Assembly (NCBI GenBank): GCA_027625915.1
Contig: JANTQA010000060.1
Location: 1,674,001 to 1,738,000 of the forward strand
Origin: Anaeramoeba flamelloides
Taxonomy: Eukaryota > Metamonada > Anaeramoebidae
Direction: 5' to 3'
Length of the DNA stretch: 64,000 nt
This document shows, in pieces, positions 34,799-45,584 of the stretch (its first letter is position 1; every line of letters begins with the position of its first letter). Below the pieces are notes generated by a model, which made no database searches, had not been told where the DNA came from, and saw nothing but the letters and a program-made list of their open reading frames with translations. The position numbers and the translations under genes were made by a program.

Positions 34799-37208
34799 TT
34801 AATTAAATACTTTATTTGCTGCAAATTCAATTGCATTTGAAATGATTTCAAATCCGTTACTAGAAACTAACCAAAATTTGCCGTTTCCATGAATTTCTGA
34901 TGTTCCACACAAAGGGTTCATGTTCAAAACTACGACTCTACCAGATTTTTCTGGTTTCAATTTTTGTTTCCAGGCTATAAACGGCAGCCCATCGTTAAGA
35001 TAAGCAACAACGGCGCCGCGTTCATTTTTCTTGCAAACAAAGCTAGTTTGCAATCGGTGAGAAACACCGCCACCTTCGAATTCATTTACTCCGCGGACGA
35101 GCATATGTTCTTTGTCTGTGATCTCGCCAAGTAGGGTTCTTGGGTGTTGCTTTCCCGCGCGTATGACTTTGCCCAACGACAAGGGAAGATAGTGCCTTGA
35201 AACAATTCTTCCTTGGATTGCTGTCTTTGCAGGCTTTCCGCTCGCAGAGGCAGCCATTGAACAATAGGTTGTGAGAACTAGCCCACCCCCGTTGTCGATG
35301 TAGCGTGCTAAGATGTCACCAAATTCTTTTTGGTTTAATAATTGTGTATTTGGTACGGTTGACAAAAAGACCACATCATATTTTCCAAGAGTTTCAAGTG
35401 TTGGGGTTGACTCTTTCAGATCACAAATATCGATATTAGTGATTCCTTGCCAACTTATAGAAGTGCAAATGTTTTCAATTCTAGGGGGTTTGGGTTCCGT
35501 GGTGCAATACATGACCTTAATTTTTCTTAATTCTTTCCTAGGCTTTGGCCTTGGCGCCATCCCTTTGGAAACTTTTTTTACATAAGCCTTTCCCTTTCGT
35601 ATAATCGTTTCTGTTTGAAATTCATTGCTTTTTAAATCACTTGGAACTTTTCTTTGAGTTCTTTTTTTGTTTGTTTTGGGAAACTGTTTTTTTAAATCTT
35701 TGAGTTTTTTGAGAAACAATTTTTCGATATTACGATAGTGTGTATCATTCTCTTTTTCTTTGTCTTTCTTTTCTCGTTCTTTCGTTTTCTTATCCTTTTG
35801 CTTTTTTTCTTTTTGTGATTTTTTCTTTTTTTGAGATTTTCTTTTGGGAATTTTCATTTCCAAGCTTTTCATTTCTTCGTCTTCATCTTCGTCTTCATCT
35901 TCGTCTTCATCTATTATAAAACCTTTTAAATCATCACCATCTTGATCACCAATGGTATTGTTTGATTTTCTTTTGCGTTTTAACTTGACATATCCATCTC
36001 CTTCATATTCTGACGACTCTGAATCAACGTGATAAGGTTACGATCATGATCAAAATGGTCATCTTCTTCCTCATTAGATTGGGCCATGTATTCTTCATCA
36101 GACGATTTCATTTTAACCCAATTGTGTCCCTCATTTTGGTGATAAGCATTCACAGCAATTGAATTAGAAATTTTCATCCTTGTGGAATTTGATTTTGTAT
36201 CTTTGTCTTGTGAAATAATGAAACTTGGGTGATCCAAAAGAATATTGTTTTGATTTGGTTGAAATATGATTGCAATTGTATTTTTTTTTTTTTTTTTTTT
36301 GCTTTGATTCCAATCCCTTCGGTGAAATGTTCTCGATCCATTTAGTGTTTCTTAAATTTAACAACGATCCGTTGCTATTTATTTTCGATTTAGTTCTGTT
36401 CATTTCAAAATATTCAAAATCAAAATGCTCAGTGATCTCTGCATAATTGAAAGGCAAAATTAATTGGAAATAAACAAATTTTGAAAGATTAAAGATCGAA
36501 GATGTAATGTTCCTCTTACTCGGCTCGATCTTGAATTTTTCTTTGCACAAGTAAATCCCCCTTTCAATAATTCTCCGAAACATTTCAATCTCGGGCACAG
36601 GGTATTGATCGCTTTGTAACAATCGAACCAAGGTTGGTTCTGGAATGCCATTAAAGACACCTTTCTGTGAAAGGATCTGAAACGAATGCTTTTCGATGTA
36701 TGATTTCATTTTTGAAACTAAAGTGGTGCTTCTAGACTGGATTGCGTAATCAAAATATTCAAGTGCGTTGTCTATTGATAAAGTTTTGTTGATGTTTTCG
36801 AAACACAGAGTATCTAAATCATACGTTTTAAACTGCCTTGCTAATGAATACAAGTGAAAATATTGAGCTGCAGTTTCCAATTTTGGTGCTTTGTGTGAAT
36901 AAACAAAAGAAATATAATCTCCAAAGACTTGTGGATCAACAGAATCAAGGTGAACAGATAATTTTTCCTTTTGATCCTCCATCTGAAGAACGTCTTTCCA
37001 AAATGGTGAACTTAAGATAAATAGTGACTTATGACAATTAAAGATCCTTTCGACTTTTTCTTTTTTTTTGTCTTTTACTTTTTGTTAATTTCGTTTGTCC
37101 ATTTTCTTCTTCTTCTTTTTCTTGTTTTTCTTCCAGAATTAATGTTAGATCTGAAACTTCTTTTTTGTTGTTAAATTCGTCAATAACTTTTGTAAAGTTT
37201 GGTAGCAT
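34799..37208 (-). CDS. BTB-BACK protein with C-terminal ThuA/GATase-like domain; frame interrupted
   Basis: Reverse strand from ATG at 37208. The order is: BTB N-part (SDLTLILEEK), then HKSLFILSSPFWKDVLQ; BACK-like helices; a Lys run; an acidic linker (SNEEEDDHFDHD, DSESSEYEGDG, DEDEDEDEDE); a KE/KK coil; and a C-terminal alpha/beta domain (KIKVMYCTTEPKPPRIENI, YDVVFLSTVP, RYIDNGGGLVLTTY, RVVVLNMNPL) resembling ThuA/class I GATase-like folds without a recognisable nucleophile Cys. Three frame changes interrupt the reading: in a 9-A run (37060-37068 region), in a 20-A run (36281-36300), and at about 36030-36055, where a 23 nt GT-AG segment would restore phase. One A fewer in each run would also restore it. 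Homopolymer sequencing error is as likely as decay, because the protein sequence between breaks is well kept. Confidence 0.75.
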
Positions 37209-38659
37209 TTTGATACATTATCAAAAATCAACAAAATAAATCAACTTTTTGAAGAAATTCAACCAATTTTTAAGATTTGATCTTTTACTTGGAATTGGAC
37301 ATGAATCTTTTTCATGAGGTGTGTGATTTTTAATTCATTTTGATTAGTTGAAGCAAATTTAAACTTTAAATAAAAGAAAAAAACCTTAAATATTGTTTTT
37401 GGAAATTCTTTCAGTTCACTTTTTTTCAAATTTTTTTTGATTTAATGTGGAGATCCCACTCAATTTTCAAACACTATTAAAGTGTATTACAATTGAAAGC
37501 AAAACACATGATTTTTCTCGAGTTCAAATTGCTCTAATAAATCTTTATCAATATTCTTGAATAATTAATTATTTTGTTTCTTAAAGATGATAAAATTAGT
37601 AAATTGTTTTTTTGGTAATTTTTGAATTCAATATTTTTTAAAAATTGATAAAACCACAAAATAATGTTACCCCAGTATTTGAAAAATGAAAATTTTGAAT
37701 TTTAATCACAAATAGAAAACCCTGTATTTTATTATTTAATATAATTTAGTAAAGTTTTTTTAGATTCTTACAAGATAAAGACCAATAATATGCTTTGTTC
37801 TAAATTAGAGCATACTCTCAGTATATATGAATCTTTTTTCGTTTTAATATCTTTATGGGATAATATTTAAGCTTTCAATTGGAGAAAACAAGGGAAACAT
37901 AAATAAAGTTAACACAGCTTTTAATTAGCCAATACTAAAAAGTAAAAATTAAATCATTGAAAAGAAGAAAATTATTTGATTTTTTTGAAGAAATTATTAT
38001 CTTATTAGCAACAAAATTAATACAAATAAATTAGATCTTCATTCTTATCAAAATTGTTTGAGTTTTTAGGTAGATCTCAAACATTGTCAATTTATTTATA
38101 AAATTTTCAAGAATTGATCATGCAAAGTAAAATTCATACCAATTGTTAGTGTTATAAAAAATGTGTTTATTTTCAAATCTCGAAAATTAAAAAAATTATT
38201 AACAATTAGCAAAAACAATCAATTATTTATCTGGCACGAACTGTTGGCCAAATAATTTAAAATTTTAAAAAATTCTTGTTGAAAAAATTTAAAATTTTAC
38301 AATGAAAAAAAAAAGATTATTATTTCGATTTTGAATTTCAAATTAATTTTTTTTTTATAAATAAAAAAATTTCTAATCAAAAATATACCTTTGATATGAA
38401 ATTATATCCAATTGATAAAATAACGTTTCTTGGTATTATTTTAATATCTCATAAAATAAATAAAAAATTTGTTAAAAAATATTTGAGGGGATTTTGGTAT
38501 GAAAAGTGACGAAAAAATCAAGTAGAACTTTTTTGATGTGTTTTAATCTATAAAATGGGAGGTTTTTTAGTGTATAGACAAAATTTTCTGAAAAAGACAA
38601 AAAAAAATTTATAAATGTTGAAAATCTTTTCAAAAGCTTGTTTTTATATAAACTCTGTT
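37209..38659. other. Intergenic, nothing recognised
   Basis: AT-rich upstream flank of the BTB-BACK gene, with no coding frame or shared repeat found. Confidence 0.4.
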
Positions 38660-39348
38660 ACATTCAAAGTGTAATAACATTTTATTTCAAATATCTTTTA
38701 TTTTATATAATTGGCATTTAAAGAAAAAATAATAAAAAAGCAGAATTATATACATCAAAGAATTTTTGTTATATGTCTGAAAGAAAACTAATTAATCATT
38801 AAATTTTTATTCTAAATTGAAAAAACTCAAATTCTTACAGCCATATTGAGAAAAACAACAATGTTCGTTATGGCCTTCTATTGGTATTTGAATAATAAAT
38901 AAGAAACAATTTTCACTTCATTTTTCATACTTTTCTATTATAAATCAAGTAACCAAACGAAATATGTTAGGATTTATGGTCTCTATTTGAAAAAGGAAAT
39001 GAAAATTAATTGGAAATTTTTTACAGTTAATTAATCAAATATTAGGATCAAAGATCGAATAGAATTCCAATAGAAATTAATATGATTTCTCAACAATCAT
39101 TTACATGCTTTAAATAACCTTAGAATAACACGTTTTTACCAAGTTACTACTGATCTTACAATAAAAAAAAAATTTCAACTAAATTAGGGTGTTAAAAAAA
39201 AATCGAAAAAAAAAAACAAAAATGTGTAAAAATGTGAAAAAATGATTTCAATTTTTAAAATTTCCAAAATAAAATTTTTTTTCTAATATTCATTCAAACA
39301 CTTTTAACATGTGTTTTTAACTCATTACAACTGGGCCCCTTTGACTGA
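38660..39348 (-). mobile_element. CAGTCAAAG-tipped TIR element, copy 1
   Basis: About 689 bp. Its right end carries the reverse complement of CAGTCAAAGGGGCCCAGTTG. The left end is decayed (TACATTCAAAGTGTAATAAC). The interior is the inverse of 57588-58270: AATATTCATTCAAACACTTT, the CAAAGATCGAATAGAATTCC block, and TTCACTTCATTTTTCATACT. No ORF. Confidence 0.75.
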
Positions 39349-40623
39349 AAAATAGTTTGTTTACTTATGGAATTTTAATTGGGAAATTTTCTCTATCTAA
39401 GTTAATTATTGGTAAATTCAGTTTGCACTTGGAATATTTTGAGAATAATTACAATTATTAATTTATTTTAAAATTAGTTAGGTTATTTTGGGTTCAAATG
39501 GATAGATCTATTAAAAAAAGTTGAAAATGGTGATTATTTTTATATTTTAGTTTGGAAATGAAAAGAATTTAAATTTCTAAACCTTTGTTGAAACTCTTAC
39601 AATGGATGTTGATAGTTACTTAATATATATAGATATATATATTAGAAAAAAATTCAGATATTACGTTTTTTACAGTAAATATAGTCTCCATGAAGTTGAT
39701 TATTTATATCTTTACGTCCATTTCTTAAACTTTTTGTTTGGAATTTCAGACAAAAATAACGTTAATGAAATTAAGTTTTAAATTTTTTTTTTTTGAAAAT
39801 ATTTATTTTTAAAATATAAAAAGTTGAAACTGAAAATAAATTTATTTCATTATGATTTGTAATCTCAATACTATTCCAAACCTAAGGTGAAATTTTTTTT
39901 ATAGAAATATATTGTTCAATATTAGTTAAATAAAAAAAAAAAAAAAAAATCTACAATCCTACACTATTACATGATATATATGGTTTGATAGAGGTTTTTA
40001 AAATAAAAAATAATAATCTGATCACATTTCAAAAAAAATATTATATTGTTCGCTAAAAAATTTTTAAAAATTCAAAATAAAGATTACCTGGAATTTTGAA
40101 CCAAGAAATAATTTAATAATTACTTGGAAATGGTTTTTTATTTTGATATCAAGATGTTTAGAAGTTCAAGATCTAGTAAAAAATCTACAATTTTATTAAA
40201 TTGTTCTTCCTTCAAAAGATTTAGATTTAAAAATTCAAATCAATATTTTTTTTTCTATTAGAATTTTTGATTCTAGATATAATTTCACATTTTATAACCG
40301 GCAATATGTTGGCCCTAAAACAATATAATAGAACGGAAAATCTAAGATAGAAAATGATTTTTTTATTTATCATCAATTTATAGTAGGTTTGGAACTACTG
40401 TATTAGATTATGGGATGTGTTTTTTAAGTGTATTTTTACAAGAATCAAGCCAATTTACAATTGAAAACTTTCTCAAAATAATATGCATTAAAATAATTTT
40501 TTTATCTTTACTTAATTGATAACTTTGAAAATAATCATTATTTTAAATTCAAGACTTGAACCATAACTTTTTTCTCGACAATCTACCTCCCATAATTTTA
40601 CTAAAGTTAAAAAATATTTTCCC
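39349..40623. other. Intergenic, weak inverted similarity only
   Basis: A weak inverted pair around CCAAACCTA (about 39878 and 40386) may be an old foldback remnant. Otherwise nothing recognised. Confidence 0.3.
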
Positions 40624-40627
40624 TTAA

Positions 40628-41303
40628 GGGTTGAGTCATTTACCGTGAAAAGGCACCATACTCAAGTGGTGATCTGAGACCAAAAAGGGGATTGTGAAAT
40701 AGGCCTTCTTTTAGTTGAAAAAATTCAAATAACAAAAAAAAAATTAATAGGATCTCTTTGACAAAAAATTCAACGAAGAAAAAGAGTTCTCAATTTCAAA
40801 AAATCAAAATTTAAAAAAAAAAAATTCATCTTTTCTCATTTTCTTTTTCAAAAGAGGTTAAATTTCTTTAATTGAAAACAAATTGATTTCTTGTATTTCG
40901 CAATCAATTTTATTCGATTTAGTCTGATTTGTGGTTATTTTAAAACCCTTTCAATTTGACCAAGTAAGGATTAGGTAATAGTCTTTCAATAAAAATAACT
41001 CATTTGAAAAATGAAAAAAAAGAAAAAAAAGTCACCGAGATCTCAAAAAGCGCCAAAGAGCGACACTTCAAAACTGACATAGTTGTTTTCAGAATTGTAA
41101 TTCACAACCATTCTAATTGGAAATTGAGTGTCACTCTTTGGCGCTTTTTTCTAAAAATGTCCTCTTTTTTGGTTGTTGATTTTTGGAGATCGATCGTACA
41201 TCATAGGTTGGTTGGTTTTTGATCTGTGTTAGGTACTCAATAAAATTACAAAAAAGTTTTTTTCCATTTCAGAATAAAAAATTTCACCATAATGACTAGG
41301 ACC
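40628..41303 (+). mobile_element. TTAA-target DNA transposon, copy 2
   Basis: 676 bp between TTAA at 40624-40627 and 41304-41307, collinear with 492-1180. The interior holds a clean inverted repeat, AAAAAGCGCCAAAGAG at about 41046 and CTCTTTGGCGCTTTTT at about 41134, which is partly decayed in copy 1. It ends about 200 bp upstream of the eS24 start codon. Confidence 0.88.
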
Positions 41304-41510
41304 TTAAAAATAAATTTATAAACCCTACCAACAAAACTTTGAAAAGACTGAAAAACAAATTAAGAAATCAGTTGTCAATGAACATAAGAAGATCCTTTCC
41401 TTTTTAAATTATATTTACAAGTTCCTGTCTGCCTTATTCTCTGTAAAAAATAAAAAATTAAATTCCCTACCATTTTTTTTACTTTAATTTCTTACATTTG
41501 TTCATTTGAA

Positions 41511-42213
41511 ATGTCAACAAAAATTAAAAAAGAAGGAACAGTTACTGTTCGAACAAGAAGGGTTATGAGCAACAGATTGTTAAGAAGAAAACAAATGATC
41601 ATTGATATTCTTCACCCAGGTCTTGCTAATGTATCAAAAGAAGAACTCAGACAAAGAGTTGGAAGAGTAAGTTATTCCTAAACACCACTCTCTTTCTTTT
41701 TGAGAAGCATTTCATGAACTTTCTTTTTGCTTTTCTTTCTTTTAATTTGGATTTTATGCTTTTTTTTCTTTTTTCAAAAATAAAAAAAAAAAAAAATCCT
41801 TTTTCTTTTTGATTTTTCAAAATTAAAAATAAATTTAATAAAAAAAAAAATAAAAAAAAACAAAACAAAAAATAAAAAAAACACAAAACAAAAAAAAAAA
41901 AATTCTTTTTTCTTTTCAATTTGTATTATTTTTCTAGATGTACCATCTTAAAGATCCAAAGTGTGTTCAATTATTTGGATTCAAAACAGTTTATGGTGGT
42001 GGAAGAAGCTCAGGCTTTTGTTTAATTTATGACGATGCTGAATCAATGATGAAATTCGAACCAAAATACCGTTTAATCAGACTTGGACTTTTAGTCAAAC
42101 CAGAAACAAACAGAAGAGCTAAAAAGGATCGTAAAAACAAAGGTAAGAAATTCAGAGGTAAATTCAAATTTGTTGGTGGAAAACCAAAGAAGAAAAAGAA
42201 AGATGATGATTAA
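41511..42213 (+). CDS. RPS24: 40S ribosomal protein eS24
   Basis: Two exons: 41511-41666 and 41938-42213. The intron of 271 bp has GTAAGT donor and TTCTAG acceptor and is spliced in phase 0. The product has 142 residues: [20 protein letters not shown], then IDILHPG, exon junction [29 protein letters not shown], and a very basic tail ending KKKKKDDD. This matches eukaryotic eS24 throughout, a small-subunit protein that binds rRNA and takes part in pre-18S maturation. The second exon starts with a Met that is normally internal, so it should not be taken as the start. A long A-run follows at about 42348-42379. Confidence 0.97.
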
Positions 42214-43085
42214 TATTGCCATTCCCAAATCCCAATAACCAATTAGATAAATTATTCTTTTAACAGATGCTAATTTTGAGAAAAAGGAAATAAGAGTAAT
42301 TTGTTTTAATACCACCATATAAGGTATTTCTGATTTTAAAATTTGTTATCAAAAAAAAAAAAAAAAAAAAAAAAAAAACACACAAACAAGACTCACTTCT
42401 CTAAATTTATACAAACAATAAAAAAAGTTAATAGAACATTTATTTTTTTAGGATCTTTTCGCTTCTTCTCTTAATTTTTAGTTTAATTCTTTTTCTTTTT
42501 TTTTTTTTTTTTTTCAATTATCGAATCATAAATTAAAATTGCCTACAACAAAAAGATTCCATATTTTGATTTGTTGTTCCAAATCTCTTTTAGACCAAGA
42601 ATTACTTTTTAAATTTAAAGTAAAAAATTTTTCAGTGCATCTCCAAGACTCAAAAGGAAGACAAATTAACTCTTAAAAATTTTCATATTCAATAGAAGTT
42701 TTCAAGATCTTTTTCTTTTTCTCCGATTTAAGGAAATAATGATTTGGAAAATTAAAATAAAAATGTTTCATTTATTAATTAGAAATGGGCAGATACCTCA
42801 AACCAACGATAATGAATCTCTTTCAACTTTATTAAAAGGAAACGATTCAGATCACACAAGATAATTTAATTTTTAATAGCTGTCACTTTTGATTCTTTTT
42901 AGAAAAAAACCTCAAATAATGATTCTTTTTTTGATTCCATGGAATAAAATGATTCTTTTTTATTTCAATGATTAATCTCAACTTATTTCTTGTTTAAATT
43001 TAGTTATTTTATGGAATCCTATCATTCTTGAAATTTATTAATTAATAAATATTTTTTTTAAAATTATTAAGAAGAATTTAATATA
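42214..43085. other. 3' flank of eS24
   Basis: A long A-run and T-runs, with nothing else recognised. Confidence 0.4.
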
Positions 43086-44345
43086 TTTCTTTTTTATTAT
43101 TGAAGAAGCGTAAATTACAATCTAGTTGCCATTTTTCTTAAATTCTCTTTCGGAAATTTAAGCGTAAAATCATAGATTTCACGATTATTAATTAATGAAA
43201 ATAATTTTAAACTATTTTCTGTTAAAATTAATTCATTAAGATTTATTTATTTGAATTTATTTTGAAAAATTAATCTATCTTTTTCAATAGGAAGGACATA
43301 TCCATATAAAATGATCAATATTTTCTATTATTTCTTTCTGTTCATACTTGAAACATAAAGGGGCAAAATTGATTGAGTTTTTCTAAATTACATAATAATA
43401 TATATTTTAGGCAATTAGTAAATGTCCTAAATTTTCGGATTGTTGAGCTTGAAGGATGACTTAAATATCTTTGGGGTTTTTAAATAAATATTTTTGATAT
43501 TTTATTATGGTGAAATATTTTTGTGGATTGTTGTCAAGTGTAATCAAGTGAAGTAGAGTGCGAAGGGTTTCTAGTTAATTGATTTTTTAAATAAACAGAA
43601 ACCCCAATAAAACCACCTTTAGGTTATCCAGAATTCAAAATAATGGAGACGAATCAAAGATTTAACTCAATTCTTTTAAATTCTGGAATAGCTAACGGCG
43701 GTTTTTTTCAATTCAAGAAATAAACCGAAAATTTCTCAAATTTTAATCTGGTAAATCAAAATTACGAAATTTATTGTTCTTGTTGTGAATTTTTCATCAA
43801 AGCTCTTATGGTTAGAAAACTTAAGGTAATAAAGAAAAAATGAAAATAAAAAAATAGAAAATAAAAAATTCCTAAAATATTAAAAAAATATACAAATTCG
43901 GGTACATAGTGCCCCACTTTTCGGAGTCGTGGAATATCAATTTATTTATCACAGTTTGTGGAATCTTATTATTAATAATCTTTCTTTCGGGTTTTTACTC
44001 CTCCTGTTTCAGGACGTGGATAATTTTTAATTTGGTCATGTAAATGATAGTATTATTTTTTTACTTTAATGTTTTACTTATTTTTCTTCTTCTCTTTTTT
44101 TATTTAGTAAATTTTCTTTGATTACTCCTTTCTCACAATAAATAAATAAATAAATAAATTTCTCAAATTTTCTGTTTATTTCTTGAATTGAAAAAAACCT
44201 AACGACATTTCCCGTTCATAGAATTCAATAATTCATTATATATTTATTTATACATTTCTTTTTTTCACTACAATTAAATCTTTTGAATTACAATTGGTTT
44301 TATTGTTTGTTGATTAAATGTTATTAATGTTTCCAAATAACTATT
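43086..44345 (-). mobile_element. LINE copy with hairpin and a nested retroposed insert
   Basis: Reverse strand. The 3' palindrome is decayed (GCGTAAATTACAA, 43108-43120). The knuckle region follows, then hairpin inserts from about 43525. One hairpin is split by a 411 bp insertion (43745-44155). LINE sequence resumes at about 44205 (AAATCTTTTGAATTAC, TTGATTAAATGTTATTAATG) and stops near 44345. No outer duplication was identified. Confidence 0.8.
43745..44155 (+). mobile_element. SINE-like or truncated LINE insertion with 16 bp target duplication
   Basis: AAATTTCTCAAATTTT occurs at 43729-43744 and 44156-44171. The inserted 411 bp ends in five AATA-type repeats, the signature of a short retroposon placed by target-primed reverse transcription. 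Its body is less AT-rich than surroundings (GGGTACATAGTGCCCCAC; TCAGGACGTGGATAA). I could not identify a tRNA-type A/B box with confidence, so SINE is only one possibility. It landed exactly in the loop-side of a LINE hairpin. Confidence 0.75.
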
Positions 44346-45572
44346 TTCGAAAAGGATTCAAAAAATTTCACTAAACAATTTTGATTTTATTTGAGAATTT
44401 TTTTAATGATCGGAAGGAAAAGAAATTGTACCAATAAATTTGGAGAAGTGAATATTTAAGTGTGTCCTTTTTTTACTTTATTTTTTTATCCTATATATTA
44501 ACTCTAAGATAAAATTTATTAATTAAACCAATAAGAACTTTCCAAAATTATTGATAAGAATTTTTTTAAAACGATTTTTCCAAGGTGTATTGTTGTATTT
44601 ACTTCAATGTTCTTTAATTGTATTCAACCGAACCAATTTTTCAGGATAATTCATTTACGGATATATGAAGTCAAAATTAAGATTACTAGTTCTTAGGTAG
44701 AATCATCTGTGAAAATTGTGATTTTTTTTACTTTAATTGAATTGTAATTATTGTAAACTTTTTTTTTGAAATAAAGTGAAAAGTAATTATAAAAAAGTTC
44801 TTTTTTTCCGGTAGAATCCCAAGCACATACTTTTTGAGGTCTAATCATCACTTTATTAAAACAAAAAAATTTCAAAAAGTTTTAATTAATACTACGTTCC
44901 CACGTTTTGAGGGGATTTAGTTATTTTGTTATTTCACTTTCACTTCCCAAAAAAAATTTTCATTCAGAAAAAATTTGAAAAAAAAAAAAAAAAAAACATT
45001 TTTTGTCAACTTTTTCTCATTTTCATACAGACTTTTTTTCTCTCTTTTTTAATGAAAAGGAAATGGAAAAAAACAAAAAAATAATTGCAAAAAATGGCTT
45101 TTGGGGATTTTCAAGTGCACTTTAAATTTGAGAACATTTCAAACTTGTAAAAGCAAATGTAAAAAATATGTAGAACAGCCCGAGAAAATATTGTGAGTTC
45201 AGAAAGTTGAAATGGAAATTCTAAAATACTAAAATCAAAATTTTGCATGATCTAAAAAGACAAATATTTTGAAAATTGTTAAAATTGTGAAAATTTCTCT
45301 CATTTTTTCCCAAAGAAATTCTCCTTGGATAAATATTACTTGGATTAAATAACTTTTTCAAAGGTGATTTTAAACATTCTTTCACTGTTTTAACCTAAAA
45401 AACTAGTCCTTAAGTGAAAGAGTTTTCACTTTTTTTAAAAATAGAAAACTTGATGTAGGTTTTAAAAATCTTGTCATTTTTAAAACGGCTGTAATGTAAA
45501 TAGAATCATATTATATTTTTATGGCTTTTGTAAATCTTATTTATAATTTTTAGTCTATATTATGCTTAAAAT
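44346..45572. other. Intergenic, nothing recognised
   Basis: AT-rich. No coding frame with support and no shared repeat noticed. Confidence 0.4.
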
Positions 45573-45584
45573 ATGTATTTTTTT

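Noticed and set aside
43745-44155. tRNA gene or tRNA-derived head in the retroposed insert
   Set aside because: I looked for A-box and B-box motifs and a cloverleaf around GGGTACATAGTGCCCC but could not fold a convincing tRNA.
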